Assembly (NCBI GenBank): GCA_037132275.1
Contig: JBAXPK010000062.1
Span: 1-13,171 of the forward strand
DNA from: JAABPW01 sp037132275
Lineage (GTDB): Bacteria; Verrucomicrobiota; Kiritimatiellia; CAIKKV01; CAITUY01
Direction: 5' to 3'
Length of the DNA stretch: 13,171 nt
Shown: positions 1 through 7,500 of the stretch, in pieces
Numbering within the stretch: the first letter of the stretch is position 1
Layout: every line of letters starts with the position of its first letter
Position numbers and translations under genes: made by a program
The notes under the pieces: generated by a model
Told to the model about the DNA's origin: nothing
Databases searched by the model: none
Seen by the model: the letters and a program-made list of their open reading frames with translations, nothing else

Positions 1-24
1 AAGCCCGCTGGCGAGGATATAGCT

Positions 25-47
25 CCCGATGGGCTTGTCCCATCGGG
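25..47. repeat. Hairpin just upstream of the transposase gene (possible left-end element)
   Basis: A perfect 9-bp stem (CCCGATGGG / CCCATCGGG) closes a 5-base loop, CTTGT. It ends 8 bases before the ATG of the transposase gene. HUH (Y1) transposases recognise short hairpins at their ends, so this may be a left-end recognition structure; it could equally be an RNA hairpin that hides the weak ribosome binding site. The stem is seen directly; the role is inference. Confidence 0.5.
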
Positions 48-54
48 GCGGAAA

Positions 55-900
55 ATGAATGGGGTTCTACCGCCACTTCGCTATACCACCCACAACCTTT
101 CCCCAGCCTTCTCCCTTCGCTATGATTGGACCGGATGGCCCACGGCGGGAACCTCCCTCCCCGGTTCTGCATACGACGCGGTTCACACCACCGCGTCCGC
201 TTGGGAACCGGACGGCCTTCGTGTCCTCGAAGCCCATGCCACATCGGAAAAGATCCAAATCCTTTTCAGTGTCACCCCTTCGATAAGCCCGACATTTTTC
301 TGCATGCGCGTGAAGGGGCGTCTGCAGCATGTCATGCGCAAAGTCGGCACGCCTGTGGATTTCAGCCGGAAGGTGTCCTTTCGCAGTCTGGGCGAAAATA
401 CATCCGCCACTGTTTCCAGATATCTCCATAAGCAGGTTGGTAAGGAGAGCTTTGCCGACCCTCGTTTTCAGGCGGTTATGAAGCAATTTACGGTGGTATG
501 TTCGAAGGATGTCCTGGCAGAACCGACGGCATCGAGCAGTGGGCGGTATTGGTATAACCTGCATGTTGTCCTGGTTGTGGCAGACCGGCTTCGGATTACG
601 AATCCGGTGAAGTTGGGGCAACTGCGTGACGCCGCTTTCGAGGTGACCACCCGATATGGATGCCGAATAGGGGCGCTTGCGGTGATGCCGGATCACCTTC
701 ATGTAGCGTTGCGGGGGAATTATGAGCGGTCTCCGCAGGATATTGCCCTGGCTCTCCAAAATGGTTTGGCCCAAACAATAGGGTGCCGGGTGTGGCAGGA
801 CGGGTTCTATGTGGGGACGTTTAGTGAGTATGATGTGGATGTTATACGGCGTGTAGCCGGTCAATCTTGTTCTCCTGCCGGCAAGCCGGCAGGGGGATGA
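55..900 (+). CDS. REP-associated-type Y1/HUH transposase (IS200-like fold)
   Basis: A 281-residue protein of the single-domain HUH transposase group, which cuts and joins single-stranded DNA at hairpins through one tyrosine. The HUH metal motif is visible as His214-Leu-His216 in MPDHLHVALRGN, preceded by the typical first strand YWYNLHVVLVV (about 165-175). The tail WQDGFYVGTFSEYD (about 247-260) offers Tyr252 or Tyr259 as catalytic tyrosine; I cannot decide between them. The first ~150 residues are an extra domain (RVKGRLQH, FSRKVSFRSLG) that I recall from a PVC-type branch of these proteins. The start has only a weak GGCGG-type ribosome site. The last ~12 codons and the TGA lie inside the 29-bp repeat, so the natural C-terminus may have been replaced by repeat DNA. 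The gene stands alone, converging on rfbD. A long antisense frame on the minus strand (67-942) is a shadow. Family assignment is fairly firm; activity is unknown. Confidence 0.75.
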   Translation: MNGVLPPLRYTTHNLSPAFSLRYDWTGWPTAGTSLPGSAYDAVHTTASAWEPDGLRVLEAHATSEKIQILFSVTPSISPTFFCMRVKGRLQHVMRKVGTPVDFSRKVSFRSLGENTSATVSRYLHKQVGKESFADPRFQAVMKQFTVVCSKDVLAEPTASSSGRYWYNLHVVLVVADRLRITNPVKLGQLRDAAFEVTTRYGCRIGALAVMPDHLHVALRGNYERSPQDIALALQNGLAQTIGCRVWQDGFYVGTFSEYDVDVIRRVAGQSCSPAGKPAGG

Positions 901-984
901 CGCGCGGCGGCAAGCCGGCAGGGGGATGACGCGCGGCGGCAAGCCGGCAGGGGGATGACGCGCGGCGGCAAGCCGGCAGGGGGA
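874..984. repeat. 29-bp GC-rich tandem repeat starting with a REP-like palindrome
   Basis: The core CAAGCCGGCAGGGGGA begins at 882, 911, 940 and 969, an exact 29-bp period. The first three units are identical and the fourth stops matching after 984. The first copy is a complete palindrome: CCTGCCGG, loop CAAG, CCGGCAGG (874-893). Later copies have lost the 5' half of the stem and keep only CGG-CAAG-CCG. Each unit contains GGATGA, which supplies the stop codon of the transposase gene. The array ends about 5 bases before the rfbD stop codon. REP-like repeats beside a REP-associated transposase are a known arrangement; that this gene acts on this repeat is inference. Confidence 0.85.
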
Positions 985-988
985 GGGG

Positions 989-1852
989 TTAGCCGGAACT
1001 CAGGCAGTCGCTTAGCGCTGTTTCCCAAGGGGGAAGGGGCTTGCCGAAGGTCTTTGCGAACTTGTCGCAGTTCAATACGGAGTAGAACGGCCGCTTTGCC
1101 GGCGTGGGATAGTCGGCGGTCGTGATGGGGATGACGGGAATGTCGGCTGGCATAAAAGCCCGGGCAAAACCCTGCCAGGAGGTTTGGCCGGCACAGACAC
1201 AGTGATAAAGGCCGCTGACTTGCGCCAGATCTAAGGTTCCGTCGTCAGCCCTGACTTTCATAAGGGCTGTGGCCGTGGCATCGGCAATGGTCCGGCACCA
1301 GGTGGGACAACCAATCTGGTCTGAGACCACTCGGAGCGACTTCCCTTCGCTGGCCAGTCGCCGCATGGTTAGCAGGAAATTCTTCCCCCTCAACCCATAA
1401 ACCCAGGCGAGCCGGAAAATGAGGTGGGGTACTCCCGAGTCCCGGATGGCAAGATCGCCCTCCAGCTTGGTTGCCCCATAGACGTTAAGAGGATGTGGTT
1501 GATCAGTTTCGGTGTAAGGCTGCTGCCTGGCGCCATCAAAAACGAAGTCAGTTGAATAGTGGATCAAGCCCGCGCCCAATCGCTTGGCTTCCTCCGCCAG
1601 AATCGCTGGAGCGGCGGCATTGAGTGTCCTGCACAACTCCGTCTCCGTTTCGGCTTTATCGACGGCCGTATAGGCGGCGGCGTTGACTATGAGATGGGGC
1701 CGCGCCTCGCGAACGACTCGGATAATGGAGTCAGGTGTCGAGAAATCAATGGCCGGGTAACAGACGGCCGTAACCTGACCCAGCGCCCCCAGCGCCCGCT
1801 GCAACTCAAACCCCACCTGTCCGTCATTTCCGATTAAGAGAATATTTTTCAT
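989..1852 (-). CDS. rfbD: dTDP-4-dehydrorhamnose reductase
   Basis: The 287-residue product is a full-length RmlD-type short-chain dehydrogenase. It reduces dTDP-4-dehydro-L-rhamnose to dTDP-L-rhamnose with NAD(P)H, the last step in making the rhamnose donor for O-antigen and other cell-surface glycans. Visible motifs are the nucleotide loop GNDGQVG (8-14), NAAAYTAVDKAE (57-68), STDFVFDG (100-107, with Phe where Tyr is commoner), the catalytic Y125-x3-K129 in YGATKLEGD, RLAWVYG, and a C-terminal KRPFYSVL. The ATG overlaps the stop of the upstream pgi gene by 4 bases (ATGA), which indicates translational coupling; there is only a weak GGGA ahead of it. rfbA, rfbB and rfbC are not in the window, so rmlABC must lie elsewhere. 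The 3' end abuts the 29-bp repeat array. The family also includes RfbD-like reductases of unclear substrate; assignment is good but substrate is by homology. Confidence 0.9.
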   Translation of the reverse strand: MKNILLIGNDGQVGFELQRALGALGQVTAVCYPAIDFSTPDSIIRVVREARPHLIVNAAAYTAVDKAETETELCRTLNAAAPAILAEEAKRLGAGLIHYSTDFVFDGARQQPYTETDQPHPLNVYGATKLEGDLAIRDSGVPHLIFRLAWVYGLRGKNFLLTMRRLASEGKSLRVVSDQIGCPTWCRTIADATATALMKVRADDGTLDLAQVSGLYHCVCAGQTSWQGFARAFMPADIPVIPITTADYPTPAKRPFYSVLNCDKFAKTFGKPLPPWETALSDCLSSG

Positions 1853-3474
1853 TTCCCGGCTTTATACCGTTGGATTAGTTCATTGGTTGAGGAATCGTGT
1901 GCCAGGGGGGTGTTAGCGGTTTGCAGTTCCGGCAGGATCTTGTTGGCCAGAACCTTGCCGAGTTGGACGCCCCACTGGTCGAACGAAAAGACATTCCAGA
2001 TCACGCCCTGCACGAAAATCTTGTGCTCGTAAAGAGCGATAAGTGAGCCCAGGAGCCGCGGTGTCAGGGTCTCGGCCAGAATCGTGTTGGTGGGCCGGTT
2101 CCCGTCAAAGACCTTGAAGGGCGCCAGTTTGACCGGGGTACCCTCAGCGAGAACCTCCGACTCGGTCTTTCCGAACGCCAGCGCCTCGGTCTGGGCAAAG
2201 AAGTTGGCCATGAATTTATCATGGTGGTCACCGATGGGATTATGACTCTTGCTGAACCCGATAAAATCACAGGGAATCAGTTTGGTGCCCTGATGAATCA
2301 GCTGATAGAAGGCATGCTGGCCATTGGTTCCGGGTTCGCCCCAGATCACCGGGCCGGTTTGCCATGATACCGGCTTGCCTTGTTTGTCGCAGCCTTTCCC
2401 GTTGCTCTCCATGTCCGCCTGCTGGAAGTAGGCCGCGAACCGGTGCAGATATTGGTCGTAGGGGAGGATCGCCTGTGTTTCAGCCCCGAAAAAATTATTA
2501 TACCAGATGCCGAGTAACGCGAGAAGTACCGGCGCATTCTGCTCCAGGGGAGCCTCGACAAAGTGCCGGTCCATGGTGTGAAAGCCTTCCAGCATTTCGA
2601 TAAAATTCTCAGGGCCGATGGCGAGCATCACGGGTAGACCGATGGCCGAGCAGAGGGAATACCGGCCGCCCACCCAATCCCAAAATCCAAACATGTTGGC
2701 AGTATCGATGCCGAACGCTCTGACCTCGGCGGACGCGGTTGAGACGGCCACGAAATGACGGGCCACGGCGGCCGGGTTCTTAAGCGTCTTCAGGCACCAG
2801 GCCCGCGCGCTTTCGGCATTGGTCATGGTTTCCTGCGTGGTGAACGTCTTGGACGCCACGATGAACAGGGTTTCCTCCGGATTCAGGTCGCGGGTGCATT
2901 CCGCAAAATGGGTGGCGTCCACGTTGGAGATGAAGCGGACGGTGAGTTGGCGATCGGAATAGGACTTCAGGGCTTCCGTGGCCATCACGGGGCCCAGGTC
3001 CGAGCCCCCGATCCCGATGTTGACGATAGTCCGGATCGGTTTGCCGGTATACCCCAACCATTCACCCGCACGGACTTTCCGGGCGAAGTCGGCCATCTTG
3101 TCGAGTACGGCGTTAACCCCGGGCATGACATCCTTGCGATCCACCAGGATGGGGGTGTTGGAGCGGTTTCGAAGCGCGATGTGGAGGACGGCCCGGTTTT
3201 CGGTCTGGTTGATTTTCTTGCCGGTGAACATATCCTGAGCGGCTTCGTCAACGCGGCAGGCGCGGGCGAGATCGAGCAGGAGCGACAGGGTTTCGGAGGT
3301 GATCCGGTTTTTGGAATAGTCAAGATACAGCCCGCAGACATCCAGCGAAAAGCGCGTACCGCGGGCGGGATCGTCGCGGAACAGGTCGCGCAAGTGGGTG
3401 GCTTTGATGGCCTCGGAATGTTTTTTCAATGCCTTCCATTCGGGACGCTTATGTAGTCGTGTAATCCTGGCCAT
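1849..3474 (-). CDS. pgi: Glucose-6-phosphate isomerase
   Basis: Cytoplasmic enzyme interconverting glucose-6-phosphate and fructose-6-phosphate in glycolysis and gluconeogenesis. With the start at 3474 the product is 541 residues, close to the ~549 of the long bacterial form. The frame stays open to an ATG at 3573, but the extra 33 residues do not look like Pgi, whereas MARITRLHKRPEWKALKKH does, and AGGAG sits 9 bases upstream of the chosen ATG. Visible are VNIGIGGSDLGP (151-162), the phosphate-binding VASKTFTTQET (207-217), signature 1 DWVGGRYSLCSAIG (266-279), and the catalytic residues Glu356 (MESNGKG), His387 (GTNGQH) and Lys507 (FDQWGVQLGK). Signature 2 has Gln504 where most homologues have Glu (WGVELGK). 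The gene is first in an operon with rfbD, with which it overlaps by 4 bases, and diverges from the TonB gene across 142 bases. Confidence 0.96.
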   Translation of the reverse strand: MARITRLHKRPEWKALKKHSEAIKATHLRDLFRDDPARGTRFSLDVCGLYLDYSKNRITSETLSLLLDLARACRVDEAAQDMFTGKKINQTENRAVLHIALRNRSNTPILVDRKDVMPGVNAVLDKMADFARKVRAGEWLGYTGKPIRTIVNIGIGGSDLGPVMATEALKSYSDRQLTVRFISNVDATHFAECTRDLNPEETLFIVASKTFTTQETMTNAESARAWCLKTLKNPAAVARHFVAVSTASAEVRAFGIDTANMFGFWDWVGGRYSLCSAIGLPVMLAIGPENFIEMLEGFHTMDRHFVEAPLEQNAPVLLALLGIWYNNFFGAETQAILPYDQYLHRFAAYFQQADMESNGKGCDKQGKPVSWQTGPVIWGEPGTNGQHAFYQLIHQGTKLIPCDFIGFSKSHNPIGDHHDKFMANFFAQTEALAFGKTESEVLAEGTPVKLAPFKVFDGNRPTNTILAETLTPRLLGSLIALYEHKIFVQGVIWNVFSFDQWGVQLGKVLANKILPELQTANTPLAHDSSTNELIQRYKAGK

Positions 3475-3616
3475 GAGTATACTCTCCTGTGATTGAAACG
3501 TGGAGGAAGTGAATAGCGAAAACCGCGGGAGATGGAAAGTCCCAAATCCTTGCCTTTTCTGAATTTCTTGCATTTATTCAATTACTGGTGAAGTCTTCCT
3601 TCATGGAAGCACATCT
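3475..3616. promoter_or_regulatory. Divergent intergenic region with the pgi ribosome site and presumed promoters
   Basis: These 142 bases separate the divergent pgi and TonB genes and must hold promoters for both unless they read from further away. On the minus strand AGGAG (3484-3488) is 9 bases from the pgi ATG and decides its start. On the plus strand GGAAG lies 7 bases before the TonB ATG, inside a small CTTCC/GGAAG hairpin (3596-3610) that could mask it. The stretch around 3540-3585 is much more AT-rich than its surroundings. TTGCCT (3550) followed at 17 bases by TTTATT (3573) is the best plus-strand promoter candidate, matching 4 of 6 bases in each box, which is weak evidence. I see no operator-like palindrome. 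Confidence 0.4.
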
Positions 3617-4363
3617 ATGAGCGAAACTCATTTAACGAGCCGGCCTTCCTGGTGCTGGGGTTCTGCGATTCGATCCCACTCCTTTACCTTGGCCATCCTG
3701 CTGCATCTGTTGGCGGTATCGCTTTTGCTGCTGGCGGCGAGTCATTGGCCGATCGCCCGTGTGATCTCAGGCCCGGTCAGTGTGCAACTGGATGTGACCG
3801 AACTGCCACCGGCGCCAGTTTCACCCGTCGAACCTCCGGTTCTGGATCGAGCGTTGGCGGCCATTCCCAACGAGTTACGGGCACAACCGGCCATGGCCGC
3901 CGCCGTCGTGCCGGACGTCCGTTCGGCGATCATTCCGGAACCCAGGGTGGCGATGCCCGACGGGACGGCGGAGTGGAGGCCGCCGCCGGTGACGATGCGC
4001 GAGCCGACGGTTCTGGCTGGCTCCGTAATGCCTGAACCTTCCTTAGTGCGATCGGTGGCCACGTCAGGGATCGGCACGGTGGCCGGTGGGCGTCCCGTCG
4101 CGCTGTCCGAGATTATGCCTCATTATCCCTATGGGGCCCGGGCCCGTGGCGAGGCGGGCCGGGTGACCCTGCATGTGAGGGTCACCGGGCAGGGCCTGGT
4201 GGAAGCGGCGGAAGTGGCGTCCGGCAGCGGCTATCCGGCGCTGGACGACTCGGCGGTGGCCGCGACGGAAAGAGCCCGCTTCAAGCCCGCCGAGAAGGAT
4301 GGCAAACCGGTTCCCGCCACCATGACCCTCCAATTTGATTTCCGGCTCGAGGATCGGCTCTGA
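3617..4363 (+). CDS. TonB-like energy transducer
   Basis: A 248-residue protein with TonB architecture. A short cytoplasmic N-terminus is followed by one membrane segment (about 22-42, SFTLAILLHLLAVSLLLLAA), a Pro-rich periplasmic linker (about 60-165, PPAPVSPVEPP and similar), and a C-terminal TonB domain (about 168-244, from HYPYGARARGEAGRVTLHVRV to MTLQFDFRL). TonB couples the ExbB/ExbD motor of the inner membrane to outer-membrane receptors. ExbB, ExbD and a TonB-dependent receptor are not in the window, so the partner cannot be named. The linker lacks the long Lys-Pro/Glu-Pro runs of enterobacterial TonB. The start has GGAAG at 7 bases. It is co-oriented with the A2M gene 178 bases downstream, but the structured leader between them suggests that the A2M gene has its own control. 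It could also be a TonB-domain protein with a structural rather than transport role. Confidence 0.85.
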   Translation: MSETHLTSRPSWCWGSAIRSHSFTLAILLHLLAVSLLLLAASHWPIARVISGPVSVQLDVTELPPAPVSPVEPPVLDRALAAIPNELRAQPAMAAAVVPDVRSAIIPEPRVAMPDGTAEWRPPPVTMREPTVLAGSVMPEPSLVRSVATSGIGTVAGGRPVALSEIMPHYPYGARARGEAGRVTLHVRVTGQGLVEAAEVASGSGYPALDDSAVAATERARFKPAEKDGKPVPATMTLQFDFRLEDRL

Positions 4364-4386
4364 TTTATTGAAGAAGTTCGGGGTGA

Positions 4387-4511
4387 GAAACGTAGTCTCT
4401 TTAGAGGCCACTAGGTTTCCCCCCGCGACCTTGCGTCGCGGGAGAACATGATTGATGGAAAACGCAAGCGTTTGCCGCCAATCATCGGTTCCTGCCGCGC
4501 GAGGCGGCAGG
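4387..4511 (+). promoter_or_regulatory. Structured leader with four consecutive stem-loops upstream of the A2M gene
   Basis: Nearly every base of this 125-base stretch can be paired. SL1, 4387-4419: GAAAC/GTTTC, a G-G mismatch, TAGT/ACTA, then CTCT/AGAG. SL2, 4422-4442: an 8-bp stem CCCGCGAC/GTCGCGGG with loop CTTGC. SL3, 4444-4491: GAAC/GTTC, a 2-base bulge, then ATGATTG/CAATCAT, GG/CC and AAACG/CGTTT with only single mismatches, loop CAAG. SL4, 4491-4511: CCTGCCGC/GCGGCAGG with loop GCGAG. The A2M ribosome site starts 17 bases later. No stem is followed by a T-run, so simple intrinsic terminators are unlikely. It may be a cis-acting RNA, or a cluster of REP-like hairpins inserted in the leader. 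It matches no riboswitch that I recognise. Confidence 0.55.
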
Positions 4512-4528
4512 GGACAAAACACAATTAA

Positions 4529-4533
4529 AGGAG
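4529..4533 (+). promoter_or_regulatory. Ribosome binding site fixing the A2M start
   Basis: AAAGGAG is followed 8 bases later by ATG at 4542, which opens a typical signal peptide. The frame is also open to an ATG at 4452, but that start has no ribosome site, lies inside stem-loop 3 and would put a charged, non-secretory stretch before the signal peptide. Confidence 0.85.
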
Positions 4534-4541
4534 TGAAGACC

Positions 4542-7500
4542 ATGAAAAGCATCAGTCTGGTAGGATGGGTTATGGCGTTCTGTGCGTTGTCGCTCCCGGG
4601 GGCCACACCGGCTACCATGGATGACCGGGGACGGGATGAACTCCGCCTCCAGGCGGAGAAATTCCAACGGCAGGGTAATGATAAGGACGCCCTCGAGATT
4701 TTTGAGGCGCTGGCCCTGGATCCCCAAGAGACTTCCTCCCGGGTCGGATCCGACCTCATCCTGGCGGTTCAGTGCATGCAGCGGCTGAACCGGCAATCAG
4801 AGGCGGATGCCTTCCGTGAGTTTGTGGTTCAGGTTCATGCCGGAAACTGGAGCGCCCTCCAGGCGGCGGCCCGGAGTTATGTTGACGATCCCCACTACGG
4901 AACCATTGTGGCCGGTAAGTTTGAACGCGGGCCGCATCGCGGGGCGGGCAAATTTGCCAATGCAACGGAACGTGACCGGGTACGGGCACTCCAACTTATG
5001 GCCCGGGCGCTCACCCTGGCCGAGGAAAATCGAGCCGGTAGGGCGGGCGAGCCGTCGCCCGCCGCCGTCGCCGCCCTGTGCCAGGATTTTGCCGGGATCT
5101 TACTGGGATACAGACAGTACAACGACGCCTGGCGCCTCCAATATCTCACCGATCTGGGCACGCTTCCGGATTACGAGGATGGCTATGGGGGCTATTATGG
5201 ATACGGCCGCGGCGATCAGACGCGCGGCGCCCCGGTGGATCCCGATGGCAATCCCGTCTTTCATGCCGTTCCCGCCAGTTTTCAGGCGGCCACCTCCGAC
5301 GGCGAGCGCTGGCGCTGGTTGTTGCAGCGGGTGGCTGAACTGGATCCTTCCCGCAAGGATTCCGTAGGGATGCAATTGGCGGATTTCCTGAACAACCAGT
5401 TCGGCGTCCAGACGATGGCGGAGTTCGGCTGGATTCCGCCCCGCGATGAGGGGGATGGACTCGAACTTCAGGCCGGCACCTATGCGCTTCATACGCTGGC
5501 GGACAACGAAACCCTCGCCCGCCTGGCCACAGGCATCAAGCGTTTCAAGCTAACCGAGGAGTTCGATTTTATCCGCATTTACCAAGATATTGCCCGGGAC
5601 ACGAAGTCCGGACACGCCGAGAGGGCGCTCCAAAATCTGGCCGGGCTGTTCACCAATCGCCGGCAATACGGGAAAGCCGCCGACATGTGGCGGGAGAGCA
5701 TCAAGCGGTATGGTGACAGGTCGGGTCATTATAAACAAAAGGCGCTCGCGCAGATCACGGATAACTGGGGGGCGTTTGAGCCGGTGATGACCCAGCCGGC
5801 AGACTCCGCCGCCACGGTCGAGTTCCGGTTCCGTAACGGGAAGAACGTTTCCTTCGACGCCCGCGAAATCAAGGTGCGGGAGTTGCTGGCGGACGTCAAA
5901 GACTATCTCAAATCCAATCCCAAGGAATTGGATTGGCAGCGCATGAATGTGGAAAACATCGGTTACCGGCTGGTGGAGGCGGATCAGGCCCGGTATATCG
6001 GCGCGGAGGTCGCCCACTGGGATCTCGCCCTGTCGCCGCGTGCCAACCACTTTGACCGGCTGGTCACGATCCAGACACCGCTCAAAAAAGCCGGCGCCTA
6101 TCTGGTTACGGCGCGCATGGAAAATGGAAACACCAGCAAGATCATTGTGTGGCTGAACGATACCGTCCTGGCACGCAAGACCGGCGACAAGAGTAACTGG
6201 TTTTACGTGGCGGATGCGGTCAGCGGCAAGCCGCTTCCCAAGGTCAACATCGAGTTCTTCGGTTACCGGCAGGAATGGCCGAATCAACGCATTAACCCCG
6301 GGCGGATGAATATCATGACAACCTCCTTCGCGGAATATTCGGATGCCGACGGACAGCTTGTCTCGGACTCCAAGGAGGTCGAGTCGCGTTACCAGTGGCT
6401 GATCACCGCCACCACGGACGAAGGCCGCCTGGCCTATCTCGGATTTTCGAGCGTGTGGTATCAACCGGCCTATGACCAGGCCTATAACGAACGCAAGGTG
6501 TTCGGGATCACCGACCGTCCCGTGTACCGGCCTGGCCAGCCGGTGAAATTCAAGTTCTGGGTGCGCCATGCGAAGTACGACCAGGAGGACACCTCCGATT
6601 TTGCGCGGCAGGAGTTCGCGGTCATCATCACGGATCCCCAGAGTCAGAAAGTGTTCGAGAAAACATTTCGTACTGACGCGTATGCCGGGCTCGATGGCGA
6701 GTTCAGCCTGCCCGCCGGCGCCCCGCTCGGCCAGTATTATGCCTACCTCTGGAAGAACGGAGAGAGTTTGGGCGGCAGTAATTTCCGCGTGGAGGAGTAC
6801 AAGAAACCCGAGTTTGAGGTGACGGTTGCCGCTCCGAAAGAGCCGGTGATGCTGGGCGAAACCATCACGGCGACGATCAAGGCCAAATACTATTTCGGAT
6901 CGCCGGTGAAAAAAGGCCGCGTGAAATATAAGATTACCCGCACCTCCTACAGCGCCAACTGGTATCCGTGCATGCCTTGGGACTGGTTCTACGGTCCCGG
7001 CTATTGGTGGTTCGTCGCCGACACGCCCTGGTATCCCGGCTGGCGGGAATGGGGCTGTTTTGCCCCGCGCTGCTGGTGGTGGCCCGCACCGTCCTCCCCG
7101 CCGGAACTGGTGGTCGAGAACGAAGTCCCTGTGGGCGAAACCGGCGAAGTGAAGGTGATGATTGACACCCGCATGGCGGCTGAACTGCACGGCGACACCG
7201 ACCACAAGTACGAAATCACCGCCGAGGTGACCGACGACTCGCGCCGAACCATCGTGGGGCAGGGCACGGTGCTGGTGGCCCGCAAACCCTTCAAGGTCTA
7301 TGCCTGGGTCGATCGCGGCCATTACCGGCCCGGCGATGTGGTGCGCGCGGACTTCTCGGCCTTGACCCTCGATAGCAAGCCGGTCCAGGGGCGCGGCGCC
7401 CTGGTTCTGAATCGGATTGGTTACAAGGACGGCAAGCCTGTCGAAAAGGCCGTCCAGCATTGGCATCTGGATACCGATGGGGAAGGGCGCGCCACGGTGC

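Noticed and set aside
67..942. A 291-codon minus-strand frame opposite the transposase
   Set aside because: The plus-strand frame carries the HUH motif and family sequence; the antisense frame has none and begins within the repeat array.
874..984. CRISPR array
   Set aside because: The 29-bp units are directly tandem with no variable spacers, and no cas genes are present.
2755..3456. A 233-codon plus-strand frame opposite pgi
   Set aside because: Pgi is unambiguous on the minus strand; this is its shadow.
4452..4541. N-terminal extension of the A2M protein by 30 residues
   Set aside because: There is no ribosome site, the start lies in stem-loop 3, and the ATG at 4542 has AGGAG and begins a signal peptide.
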